A stretch of DNA of 64,000 nucleotides, taken from Actinophytocola glycyrrhizae. GTDB taxonomy: Bacteria > Actinomycetota > Actinomycetes > Mycobacteriales > Pseudonocardiaceae. The number at the start of each line of letters is the position of its first letter. The first letter of the stretch is position 1. The translations under genes were made by a program, and so were the position numbers. Shown in pieces: positions 8,138 to 16,520 of the stretch. Where the stretch lies: NCBI RefSeq assembly GCF_042653545.1, contig NZ_JBHSIS010000017.1:62001-126000 (forward strand), in the 5' to 3' direction. The notes beneath the pieces are model-generated. The model had not been told where the DNA came from and searched no databases. It saw nothing but the letters and a program-made list of their open reading frames with translations.

Positions 8138-8211
8138 GCGAGCCAGCGAGCGAATCACCGACACAGGGCGACCGCGAGCGGCCGCTCGGAGCCTGCGAGG
8201 AGCGGTCATGA
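8134..8211 (+). repeat. MIRU-like coupling element with a 25-codon ORF
   Basis: A 78-nt ORF starts with ATG inside the PsuG stop (ATGA) and stops with TGA inside the next gene's ATG (ATGA). It bridges the two genes with no gap. The encoded peptide starts MSEPASES and is Arg/Glu-rich; the DNA contains the GAGCGAGCCAGCGAGCGAATC-type sequence common in actinobacterial interspersed units. Mycobacterial MIRUs have the same double overlap. Its likely effect is to keep ribosomes moving into the downstream gene. Confidence 0.6.
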
Positions 8212-8846
8212 GCGCCATGCGGCAACAGAACGTCACCGTCGCCGACACGTGGGTCGATCCGCGCTGTCCGTGGGCGTGGATCACGACCAACTGGTTGCTG
8301 GAGGTGGAGCGGCTGCGCTCCGTCGAGCTGCGGTTCCACATCATGAGCCTTTCGGTGCTCAACGAAGGCCGCGAGGTGCCGGAGAAGTACAGGAGGGGCA
8401 TGATCGAGGGCTGGGCGCCGGTGCGCGTGTGCATCGCGGCCGAGCAGGACCACGGTCCCGCGGCGCTGCGGGCGCTCTACATCGCCATGGCTACCAGGAT
8501 CCACGACGAGGAGGGCGGTTTGGGGCGTGACATGATGCTCGGCGCGCTCGCCGACGCCCGCCTGCCTGCCGGGCTCATCGAGGCGGCGGAGGACACCGAC
8601 TACGACAAGGCCCTGCGCGTGAGCCACCACGCAGGCATGGACCCCGTCGGCGCCGAGGTCGGCACGCCCGTCATCCACGTCCCCGGTCCTGGCGGCGAGG
8701 TCGTCGCCTTCTTCGGCCCGGTGCTCTCGCCCGCTCCGCGCGGCGAGGCGGCCGCCCGGCTCTGGGACGGCGTCCTCGCCGTCGCGGGAACCGACGGCTT
8801 CTTCGAACTCAAACGCAACCGCAATCGCGACCCCATCTTCGACTAG
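8208..8846 (+). CDS. DsbA-fold protein (mycothiol-dependent reductase-like, CPWA motif)
   Basis: A 212-residue thioredoxin/DsbA-fold protein. The active-site region is WVDPRCPWAW, so a single Cys replaces the CPWC pair of Rv2466c-type actinobacterial enzymes. The rest follows that family (FHIMSLSVLNEG, cis-Pro region GTPVIHV). Single-Cys members may work by a monothiol mechanism with mycothiol, or as 2-hydroxychromene-isomerase-like glutathionyl transferases. There is no signal peptide, so it is cytosolic. It could reduce or conjugate a pathway intermediate, or serve in resistance to a thiol-reactive product such as a maleimide C-nucleoside; that last idea is inference only. Confidence 0.75.
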   Translation: MSAMRQQNVTVADTWVDPRCPWAWITTNWLLEVERLRSVELRFHIMSLSVLNEGREVPEKYRRGMIEGWAPVRVCIAAEQDHGPAALRALYIAMATRIHDEEGGLGRDMMLGALADARLPAGLIEAAEDTDYDKALRVSHHAGMDPVGAEVGTPVIHVPGPGGEVVAFFGPVLSPAPRGEAAARLWDGVLAVAGTDGFFELKRNRNRDPIFD

Positions 8847-8945
8847 CTCGACGTCAGCAGGGAAACGGTCAGACGTGAACGCTTACCAACCACCTGGCAC
8901 CGGTGATGCCGGCACCCGGATCTCCCGTGTGGAAGGTGGTGGCGC

Positions 8946-9884
8946 ATGAAGAGCGGCAACCAACTCGTCACCGCCGGGGTGACCGCACTGGCACCGGCGA
9001 TCTGGGGCAGCACCTATCTGGTGACGACCGAGTTCCTGCCGCCGGACCGGCCACTGCTGGCCACAACCGTGCGGGCGCTTCCGGCGGGCCTGATCCTGCT
9101 GGCCTTCGTCCGTACGCTCCCGGTCGGGAAGTGGGTGTGGCGCTCGCTGGTCCTCGGCGCGCTCAACATCGGCGCGTTCAACTTCCTGCTGTTCGTCGCG
9201 GCCTACCGGCTGCCGGGCGGGGTGGCGGCGATGATCATGGCGGTGCAGCCGATGGTCGTGCTGGTCCTGGCGGCGCTGCTGATCAAGGACAGGATACGGC
9301 CGGTACACGTGGTGGCCTGCCTGCTCGGCGCTTGCGGTGTCGTGCTGCTCGTGTTCAGGGGGACGGCGGCCCTGGACTTCGTCGGCGTGCTGGCGGCACT
9401 GGCCGCGGCGGTCTCGATGGCCACCGGCATCACGATGACCAAACACTGGGGCCGCCCGGAAGGTGTGGGGCTGGTTCCCTTCACCGGCTGGCAGCTGGTC
9501 GCGGGTGGGCTCGTCACGCTGCCGTTCCTGGCCATCGAAGGGCTGCCGAGTTCCATCAGCGGCACCAACGTCATCGGCTTCGTCTACCTCATGTCGTTCG
9601 GTGCCGTGATCAGCTACCTGATCTGGTTCCGCGGGATCGAGAGGCTGCCCGCGTTCGCGGTTTCCTTCCTCGCCCTGGGCAGCCCGGTCGTCGCGACGTT
9701 CCTCGGGTTCGTGTTCGTGGACGAGCGGTTGTCGATCCCGCAGGTGGCCGGCGTGGTGGCGATCATCGTCGCCGTGCTGCTCGCGCAACCCAGGCCACCC
9801 GGCCGACGAGGCACCCGGCAGCGCGACCCCGTCGGCAGCGGCGAACCCGTGCACATCGCGGACGGGGAAGGGAGACGTTCCTGA
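8946..9884 (+). CDS. EamA/DMT-family transporter
   Basis: A 312-residue membrane protein with two EamA repeats and about ten hydrophobic helices; APAIWGSTYL near residue 16-25 and GAVISYLIWFRGIERL in the second half are typical. It acts in the cytoplasmic membrane, probably as an exporter of a small metabolite by proton or concentration gradient. The C-terminal ~35 residues are hydrophilic and Arg-rich. It is followed by a 75-nt gap and then a second exporter. Two exporters side by side fit a cluster that makes more than one product, but the cargo is not known. Confidence 0.85.
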   Translation: MKSGNQLVTAGVTALAPAIWGSTYLVTTEFLPPDRPLLATTVRALPAGLILLAFVRTLPVGKWVWRSLVLGALNIGAFNFLLFVAAYRLPGGVAAMIMAVQPMVVLVLAALLIKDRIRPVHVVACLLGACGVVLLVFRGTAALDFVGVLAALAAAVSMATGITMTKHWGRPEGVGLVPFTGWQLVAGGLVTLPFLAIEGLPSSISGTNVIGFVYLMSFGAVISYLIWFRGIERLPAFAVSFLALGSPVVATFLGFVFVDERLSIPQVAGVVAIIVAVLLAQPRPPGRRGTRQRDPVGSGEPVHIADGEGRRS

Positions 9885-9959
9885 TGACAGGTGGATGACT
9901 CGCCGCGGCTCTCGGATCACCCGTAATTCTGTAGCCTAGAACAGGGCAGTGAGAAGAAG

Positions 9960-11165
9960 ATGGTCACACAAGATGAGCGCACGCACTCGGCCGTGAAGGG
10001 TTGGCTGGGGGTCGCTGCGATCACAGCCAGTCTGTTCGTGTTCCTCACCACCGAGCTGATGCCCGTCGGTCTGCTCACTCCGGTGAGCTCGGATCTGAAC
10101 ATCACGGTGGGCGCAGCCGGCCTGATGGTCACTTTGTACGGTATCTCGGCCGGGCTGGGCGTTCCCTTCGTCGTGGCATGGACCAGGCGGGTCAACCGGC
10201 GCCTGCTGCTGTCGCTGCTGCTGGTGGTTCTGGCCGTCGGCAACCTCATCACCGCCCTCGCGCCGAGCTACCCGCTGGTACTGACGACACGGCTCATCAT
10301 GGGTTTCGCCAACGGGGCGTTCTGGGCCATCGGCATCGGCATGGCGATGCGCATCGTTCCCGGACGGCACGCCAACCGGGCGGCCGCGATCGTGATGTCC
10401 GGCATCTCGATCGCCACGGTGCTCGGCATTCCACTCGGCACGGTTCTGGAAAGCGTCACCAGCTGGCAGACCACGTTCTTCATCTGGAGCGGTCTGAGCG
10501 TGCTGGTGTTCCTCGCCGTCGCCATCCTGGTGCCATCTCTGCCCTCGGCGAACGCGGTGTCGGTCAGGGAGGTGTTCGGCCTCCCGTTCAGGAACGTCCG
10601 GCTGCGGTTGGTCCTGGTGACCGTCGTGTTGTTCGTGCTCGGCCATTTCGGCGCCTTCACGTTCATGCGGCCCTACCTGGAGAGCAGTTCGTCCTCGTCG
10701 TCCACGTTCATCACGGTGTGCCTGATCATCTTCGGCATCGGCGGCGCGGTCGGGAACTTCGTCGCCGGGCACACCGTGGCCAAGAACCTGGTCGGCAGCT
10801 TCGTCGTCGGCGGCCTGGTCCTCGTGGCGGCACTGCTGTTGCTGCTCACGACCGGTCACGGGGCAGGGGGCGCGCTGATCGCGCTGGTCTTCTGGGGCAT
10901 CGCCTACGGTGTCATGCAACTGAGCCAGCTCACCATGACCCAGACCGCCGCACCGGAGACCTTCGAAGCCGCCATGTCACTCAACACCATGGCGTACAAC
11001 ACGTCCATCGCGCTCGGCGCGCTGTTCGCCGGGCTGTTCGCGGACAACGTCGGCATCACCAGTGTCGTCTGGTTCGGCATCGTCCTGGTGGCGGCGTCGC
11101 TGCTCTTCACGATCGGCAGCAACCGGCGGGCCACCACACCCGAGCTGGCCACCGTCGGCAGCTGA
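9960..11165 (+). CDS. MFS transporter, DHA1 type (possible MinT counterpart)
   Basis: A 401-residue major-facilitator protein with twelve predicted helices. TTELMPVGLLTPVSSDL near the N-terminus, GFANGAFWAIG in the motif-C-like region, and GIPLGTVLESVTSWQTTF match the SotB/AraJ-type efflux branch. It is likely a proton-coupled exporter. In minimycin clusters a transporter (MinT) is part of the self-resistance set, and its position here next to the indigoidine synthetase supports a comparable role. A GAGAAGAAG site precedes the ATG and an AT-richer stretch before it may hold a promoter. A 50-bp perfect palindrome follows the stop. Confidence 0.85.
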   Translation: MVTQDERTHSAVKGWLGVAAITASLFVFLTTELMPVGLLTPVSSDLNITVGAAGLMVTLYGISAGLGVPFVVAWTRRVNRRLLLSLLLVVLAVGNLITALAPSYPLVLTTRLIMGFANGAFWAIGIGMAMRIVPGRHANRAAAIVMSGISIATVLGIPLGTVLESVTSWQTTFFIWSGLSVLVFLAVAILVPSLPSANAVSVREVFGLPFRNVRLRLVLVTVVLFVLGHFGAFTFMRPYLESSSSSSSTFITVCLIIFGIGGAVGNFVAGHTVAKNLVGSFVVGGLVLVAALLLLLTTGHGAGGALIALVFWGIAYGVMQLSQLTMTQTAAPETFEAAMSLNTMAYNTSIALGALFAGLFADNVGITSVVWFGIVLVAASLLFTIGSNRRATTPELATVGS

Positions 11166-11170
11166 CCGCC

Positions 11171-11220
11171 ACAGCGAAAGCCTCCGCACTTCGGCGCCGA
11201 AGTGCGGAGGCTTTCGCTGT
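11171..11220. terminator. 50-bp perfect palindrome, bidirectional terminator
   Basis: Arms 11171-11195 and 11196-11220 are exact reverse complements (25 bp each, no spacer), starting ACAGCGAAAGCC. It lies between the converging MFS and indigoidine-synthetase genes, and begins 6 nt after the MFS stop codon. Confidence 0.85.
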
Positions 11221-11351
11221 GCTGAGCTTGGGAACCACCGGCCTGGACTGCCGGTAACGGGCACATCGTACGAGGGTGCCGACGGGGTCGCAGGGTGTCT
11301 CGTTCCGGCACCCTCACGGGTACCGGAACGAGCGCCGGTGGCTACCGGCCT

Positions 11352-14300
11352 TCACGCCGCGCGGTCGTCGCGCTGCTCCGCCGCGCCGAGCCGGCCGCGG
11401 ATCTGCCCGACCAGCTCGTCGATGCCGGTGTCCTTGAGCAGGCCGTAGTGATCGGCCTCGAGGTCGACGAACATGGGCGGCCGCGCCGAGTAGCCGCTGC
11501 TGCGCTCCAGGAACGAGTAGTCGTCGCCGCGTGCGCGGAAGACCGTGATCGGCGCGTCGATCCGGCGCTGCGCCAGCTCCCGGAAGGTGTAGCTGAACTC
11601 GTGGGTCTGCTGGACGATCCCGATGATCCGCCGCACCACGTCGGCGTCCAGCTCGGGGAACCGGCTGATGACGAACGAGGCGAAGCTCTCCTCGTCGGTG
11701 GCGGTCTCGAGGCACCGTTCCAGCACCGGCCCGTTGATGGTGCCTGCGAAGACCGAGAACAGGATCGTCACGAACGCCGGGTTGGCGTAGACGGGGTCCG
11801 AGCCGTTGGCCAGCGCGTCGCGCGCCCTGACCTTCGGTGAGCCGGGGGCGATCAGGAACAGGTCGTCCACCCGCTGCCCGGCCTGCTCCAGCTGGTAGGC
11901 CACCTCGAACGCGACCCGCGCGCCGAAGGAGTAGCCCCACAGGGTGTAGGGCCCGTCGGGCTGCAGTTCCCGGATCACCCGGACGTCCTCGGCGGCCATC
12001 TCCCTGATCGTGGGGTACGGGACCTCGCCCGCGTTGATGCCGTGCGCCTGCACGCCGTAGACCGGCCGGTCGAGGTCGACGGACTCGGCCAGCAGCCGCA
12101 GGTTCATGGTGTAGCCGCCGAGACCGGGCCAGCAGTAGACGGGAGCGCCGTCCTCGGGCCGCTGGGCCCGCAGCGGCACCAGCCGCGAGGAGGCCTCGGC
12201 CGACCCGAGTCTGCGGGAGAGCTTCTCCACGGTGGGCGCCTCGAACAGCACCTGCAGCGGCAGTTCGCTGCCGAACTCCTTGTTCAGCTGGTTGACCAGC
12301 CGGACGGCGACGAGCGAGTTGCCCCCGCAGGAGAAGAAGTCGTCGTGCACCGAGACGGTCTCCAGCTTGAGGGCCTTCTTCCACAGCGCGCAGACGCGCC
12401 GCTCGGTGCTGGTCCTCGGCGCGGCGAACGGGCGGTCCTTGCTGTCGACGTCGGTCTTCGGGGAGGATTCGAGGGCCTTGACGTCGATCTTCCCGTTCGC
12501 GGTGAGCGGCAGCCGGTCGAACACCACGACCTTGTTGGGGATCATGTAGTCGGGCAGGAAGTTGACCAGGTCGTCCCTGACCATCTCCGCGGGGCCCTTC
12601 ATGTGTACGACGTCTTCGCGCATGCCCCGGTCGAACACCTGCTCGTCGCTGACCCGGCCGCCGATGAAGAAGTAGGACGGGCCGTCGGCGTGCCCGGATT
12701 CGGCGAGGATGCTCCGGATCCGTTTGGCGGCGGGCAGGTCGTACCCGGTCTTGGAGCTGTAGCCACAGGACATGAACCCGAGGTTGAGTTCGTTCATCTG
12801 CAGCCGTTGCAGCACGCGGCCGAGGTCGAGGTAGCCCAGCCAGTCCTCGCCGGTCCGGCTGACGACCGTGACGCCGACGCTGGCCCTGTCGTAGACGTGC
12901 TGGTTGATGGCGATGACGTGGCGCTTCTGCACGAGGTCGTCGGAGATCCGTTCGAGCTCGCCCGCGTGGTACCGGTACTGGCCGGCCGGCAGGTCGGCGA
13001 CCTTGCCGGGGTGGACCTGGAGGTAGAGGTCGAGGTCGTCGTCCTGGCGCGCCATCGCGTACGGGGCGAACTCGAACGTGCCGAGGTAGAAGTCCTCGTC
13101 GGCGCAGTCGAGGTTGTCCTTGACCGCGGGGGTGTACCCCCGCTCGCGGATCGTCAGCCCGAACAGCGGGAGGTACTCCTCGAACAGGCCGACCATGTGA
13201 CCGGCCTCGATCTCGAGTACCTCCTGGATGTTGTTGCTGTAGACCGCTTCGATCGCGCGTCGCTTGCCGAGGAAGTGCACGCGGACGTACGGCGTGTCCG
13301 AGGCGGCGGTCCCGGTGATCAGCACGAGCTGGTGGTTGCCGGGGTGGTAGTAGTAGTAACCCGGTGCCAGGCCGGCGATCCCGTTGATCTCGACGTACAG
13401 CTGGGTCGCGTACAGCGACCCCGGTGAGGCGTAGGCGTACTTCGGCAGCAGTCGTTCCCCGCTGACGCAGTCACCGAAACTGCGCATGATCTCGCCGAAG
13501 TCCTCGTAGCTCAACGAGGTCACTTCGTGCGAGGCGCCGCCACGCGGCCTGCGGCCGAGCAACGAGACGACGTCGGCCCTGGTGACCTCGCCGCCCTCGA
13601 AGAACCGGTAGGTCTTGCGCGCGAAGACCCACTTGCGTTGCAGCGCGGTCGCCTCCGCACCGGGCAGGTCGACGACGGGACGGCCGCGCAGCTCGTCGGG
13701 CGTGCGCCGGCCCGGGTTGGAAAGCTGCGTGCGTACCGCGAGTTTGTCGTCCTTGGACTGGTGGTGCGCGCCGTGGTTGCCCTGGTCCATAAGGGCGGCT
13801 TCCTTGGGGTTCAGCTCGACACAGGCGATGAGGTTCTGGAACCCGCTGCGCTCGTCGTGCTTGACGATGACGGCGGCGTTCCTGACCCAGTCGTGTTCCT
13901 CGATGGCCAGCCTGATCTCGTCGAGCTCGACCCGGAATCCGCGTAACTTCACCTGGTTGTCGGCACGGCCGACGAACTGGACCGTGCCGTCGGCGTTCCA
14001 GGACACGAGGTCACCGGACCGGAACCACCGGGTCTGGGCCACGTCGGGGATGGCGATGTCGACGAACCGCTCCGCGGTCAGGTCCGGCCGGTGCAGGTAC
14101 CCACGCGCGAGCTGGGTGCCCCCGATGTGCAGCTCCCCGACCTCGCCGACGGAAACAGGCCGGCGATCACCGTCCAACACCACGTACACGGTGTCGCGCA
14201 CCGGCGCGCCGATCGGGATCGTCAACGGCCCTTCGGCGAGGGCGGCGCGGTCGACGGTGTGCGCGGAGGAGTTGATGGTGCACTCGGTCGGGCCGTAGAG

Positions 14301-15221
14301 GTTGATCAGCTCACACCAGGGCAGCGCGTCGAGGCACTGCGTGGCGAGCATCCGGGACAGCGCCTCGCCACCGCTGAAGATCTGGGTGAGCGAGGTGCAT
14401 TCGGTCAGTTCCTCGGTGTCCAGCAGGGCTTGCAGCAACGTGGGCACGCATTGGACAGTGGTGATCCCGTGCGTGCGGATGGTCTCGATCAGCCGTTCGG
14501 GGTCCCGGTAGATGCCAGGACTTCCCATGACCACGGTGGCGCCGCAGGCAGGGGCGAGGATCTCCCACTGTGCCGCGTCGAAGCTCATCGGGGTCTTCTG
14601 CAGAACGACCTTGTCGTGGAGTTCGTAGGTGGATCCCAACCAGCGCAGCTGGCTGACGACGCTGCGGTGTTCGATCATCACCCCCTTGGGCTTTCCCGTG
14701 CTGCCCGAGGTGTAGATGACGTAGGCGAGGTCGCGCGGACCGGGAGCAGCCGCCGCCGACGGCCGGGCACCGCGCACGTCACCCGCGGTGACGATCGTGG
14801 TGCCTGCCGGAGCGAGGTCGGCGAGCCGGCCGGTAAGCTCCTCCTGAGTGAAGATGACCTTCACCCGGGCGTCCTCGATCATGTAGCGCAGTCGCTCCTC
14901 CGGATACTCCGGGGACAGCGGCAGATAGGCGCCACCGGCGAGCAGGACGCCCCAGGCACCCACCATCAACTCGACCGAGGGGTCGACGAAGAGCCCGACG
15001 CAGTCGTCGGCGGTGACGCCGAGGTCGCGAAGGTGCGCGGCCACCTCGACCGCACGCGCGGCCAGTTCGCGGTAGGTGACGCTCTCGCCGTCCCCGATGA
15101 CGGCGGTGGCGCCGGGCCGGCGCTGGACCTCGTCGGCGAACAGATCCACAAGAGACTTTCCGGCGCGGGGGTAACCAGCGGTCTCGCTGCCGACAGAATC
15201 GCTGCGCTCGACAAGTTCCAT
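11352..15221 (-). CDS. indC: Indigoidine synthetase, NRPS A-Ox-T-TE (IndC/BpsA/MinA family)
   Basis: A 1289-residue single-module NRPS, close to the ~1280 of BpsA. The adenylation domain occupies about 1-500 with YTSGSTGKPKG at 170-180. The hand-read pocket code is DAWQFGLINK (from SFDAAQWE at 213-220 and later positions), which is the L-glutamine code of this family. A flavin-dependent oxidase domain (about 530-880) is inserted within the A domain before the A10 motif (K911). The carrier-domain Ser is at 969 (GGNSL) and the thioesterase from ~1035 has GYSFG with Ser 1098 and His 1258. It cyclises and oxidises glutamine to the blue-pigment precursor. In minimycin producers MinA feeds C-nucleoside formation. 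The ATG chosen has GGGAG 8 nt upstream; the frame could extend 36 codons further. Confidence 0.95.
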   Translation of the reverse strand: MELVERSDSVGSETAGYPRAGKSLVDLFADEVQRRPGATAVIGDGESVTYRELAARAVEVAAHLRDLGVTADDCVGLFVDPSVELMVGAWGVLLAGGAYLPLSPEYPEERLRYMIEDARVKVIFTQEELTGRLADLAPAGTTIVTAGDVRGARPSAAAAPGPRDLAYVIYTSGSTGKPKGVMIEHRSVVSQLRWLGSTYELHDKVVLQKTPMSFDAAQWEILAPACGATVVMGSPGIYRDPERLIETIRTHGITTVQCVPTLLQALLDTEELTECTSLTQIFSGGEALSRMLATQCLDALPWCELINLYGPTECTINSSAHTVDRAALAEGPLTIPIGAPVRDTVYVVLDGDRRPVSVGEVGELHIGGTQLARGYLHRPDLTAERFVDIAIPDVAQTRWFRSGDLVSWNADGTVQFVGRADNQVKLRGFRVELDEIRLAIEEHDWVRNAAVIVKHDERSGFQNLIACVELNPKEAALMDQGNHGAHHQSKDDKLAVRTQLSNPGRRTPDELRGRPVVDLPGAEATALQRKWVFARKTYRFFEGGEVTRADVVSLLGRRPRGGASHEVTSLSYEDFGEIMRSFGDCVSGERLLPKYAYASPGSLYATQLYVEINGIAGLAPGYYYYHPGNHQLVLITGTAASDTPYVRVHFLGKRRAIEAVYSNNIQEVLEIEAGHMVGLFEEYLPLFGLTIRERGYTPAVKDNLDCADEDFYLGTFEFAPYAMARQDDDLDLYLQVHPGKVADLPAGQYRYHAGELERISDDLVQKRHVIAINQHVYDRASVGVTVVSRTGEDWLGYLDLGRVLQRLQMNELNLGFMSCGYSSKTGYDLPAAKRIRSILAESGHADGPSYFFIGGRVSDEQVFDRGMREDVVHMKGPAEMVRDDLVNFLPDYMIPNKVVVFDRLPLTANGKIDVKALESSPKTDVDSKDRPFAAPRTSTERRVCALWKKALKLETVSVHDDFFSCGGNSLVAVRLVNQLNKEFGSELPLQVLFEAPTVEKLSRRLGSAEASSRLVPLRAQRPEDGAPVYCWPGLGGYTMNLRLLAESVDLDRPVYGVQAHGINAGEVPYPTIREMAAEDVRVIRELQPDGPYTLWGYSFGARVAFEVAYQLEQAGQRVDDLFLIAPGSPKVRARDALANGSDPVYANPAFVTILFSVFAGTINGPVLERCLETATDEESFASFVISRFPELDADVVRRIIGIVQQTHEFSYTFRELAQRRIDAPITVFRARGDDYSFLERSSGYSARPPMFVDLEADHYGLLKDTGIDELVGQIRGRLGAAEQRDDRAA

Positions 15222-15698
15222 CGGTACTCCCGGGTGGTGACGTAACCGGCCATCTTGTCGGATGCGGTATATCTCAGCAAGGTTATCCCGCCGCGTGAAG
15301 AATTCCCTCTCGCAGGATGCTTTCCCCATTAGCCCACTTCAAACGTTCCGCAGCCATATGGGCACTTACGGTTATTCTACCTGGTAGGCCGGATGCCGCC
15401 GGGCGACTGGTAGTCCATTGAGGAATTCGAGACCACGCCGCGAAACGATCTATTCAAGATCTAAAAAACCGGACATCCTCGACTTTGTTACCGCCTCCGG
15501 CAACGGGGGCGGAGCGGATTGATTCCCGGCCCGCCCCGGCAGAGCCCGCGCCGACTGGCCGCGGAGCGAGTCACCACAACCGTAGGACGCCCGCAATGCC
15601 CCGAAAGACGCTTTCGAGACGCCGAGCGTCCCAAAAGCGTCTTTCAGAGCGAGAAGCCAGGACACGTAGCGCCCCGACGGAACACCCGAAGGGCGACT
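15222..15698. promoter_or_regulatory. Leader region of the indigoidine synthetase gene
   Basis: This stretch has no gene. Between 15240 and 15480 it is clearly richer in A/T than its surroundings. Read on the minus strand it holds a TAGAAT hexamer near 15374 that could serve as a -10 element, but no convincing -35. A 12-bp inverted repeat (15603-15614 with 15634-15645, GAAAGACGCTTT) lies further upstream and could be an operator or a dispersed repeat. Confidence 0.35.
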
Positions 15699-15821
15699 GG
15701 TGCCGTGAAAGGCGCGTTCACGGCACAACCGCTGCCGTGAATGGCACATTCACGGCGTTGAGCGCCGTGAATGGCCCATTGACGGCATCGCGAATGCCGT
15801 GAACGCGCCTTTCACGGCACC
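15699..15821. repeat. 123-bp palindromic element with 27-bp perfect terminal inverted repeats
   Basis: The ends 15699-15725 and 15795-15821 are exact reverse complements (GGTGCCGTGAAAGGCGCG...). Inside are two more copies of a GCCGTGAATGGC / CATTCACGGC-type palindrome. Related palindromes in which GCCGTGAA is replaced by GCCCTGAA occur at about 40.65, 46.99 and 56.72 kb. It looks like a small non-coding mobile or REP-like element, or a compound terminator, upstream of the indigoidine synthetase gene. Confidence 0.7.
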
Positions 15822-16200
15822 AAGCCAGGGCGCTCGCGCCCGCCCCGAGCCCCCGAGCCCCGCGCACCGGCCCCCGGACCCCGCGCACCGAACCCCGGGC
15901 CTCGACCCCCGCGCACCGGCCCCCGGACTCCGCGCAGCAGTTCCCGCGCACCGGGCCCGCGCGTTGGCCCCGCCACAGCAGGCCCCGCCGCAGCGGGGCA
16001 ACGACCCCGCGCAACCCCGATGGTGGCGTAAGCCCACCCCATAGGGGCTCCCTGCCATCCCGTCGACCTGGCAGCGCCCGATCACGCCGTGTCAAGGGGG
16101 GCCACAAGCCCGAATCACATCATGCGGAAACCCGGCCCCCCTTGGCGCGGTGTGATAGCCCGTAGGGAGGTCGACGGGATGGCAGGCAGACCCGAACCCA
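15822..16200. other. C-rich low-complexity intergenic DNA
   Basis: This stretch has no credible gene. From about 15858 to 15940 a degenerate ~21-27-nt C-rich unit (CCCCGCGCACCG) repeats imperfectly. A 17-bp inverted repeat pairs 16052-16068 with 16169-16185 (CTGCCATCCCGTCGACC and its complement). Long open frames here are artefacts of the skewed base composition. Confidence 0.5.
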
Positions 16201-16213
16201 ACCGCCACCGACA

Positions 16214-16432
16214 TGCCCCTCCGCCACCCCCGAGACCTGCCCGTCCGGCGAGGACAAACCCACAACGGATGGCAGGCAGACCCGCCCAAACCGCCGCCGA
16301 CCTGCCCCTCCGCCACCCCCGAGACCTGCCCGTCCGGCGAGGACAACACCCACAAACAGGCAACCCCAGAGACCCGTCCGGCGAGGACAAAGACCACCAA
16401 ACAGGGGAGACCTGCCCGTCCGGCGAGGACAA
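16214..16432. repeat. Irregular direct repeats of a CTGCCCGTCCGGCGAGGACAA unit
   Basis: A 44-nt sequence (TGCCCCTCCGCCACCCCCGA... ending GGCGAGGACAA) is present at 16214-16257 and again at 16303-16346. The shorter 3' half recurs at 16369-16390 (partial) and 16407-16432. The full 44-nt unit appears a third time at 56792-56835, and diverged halves lie near 40.73 and 47.07 kb. Spacing is irregular (roughly 25-90 nt), so it is not a CRISPR array. Confidence 0.7.
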
Positions 16433-16520
16433 ACCGACACAACGCCGATGGGCCGCGCCGTGCCAAAGGGCCCCGAGAAACCACCCAGCACAGCGCGGAC
16501 CAGTCGCCGTGACTCGCGAA

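Noticed and set aside
12042..13427. Plus-strand frame inside the indigoidine synthetase gene
   Set aside because: Antisense shadow; the minus strand encodes recognisable oxidase and thioesterase domains across the same bases.
15222..15329. 36-codon N-terminal extension of the indigoidine synthetase
   Set aside because: It has no similarity to the family, and the internal ATG has a good GGGAG site and gives the expected length.
16214..16432. Possible CRISPR array
   Set aside because: Units are irregularly spaced, partly truncated, and also occur singly elsewhere in the window. There are no cas genes.
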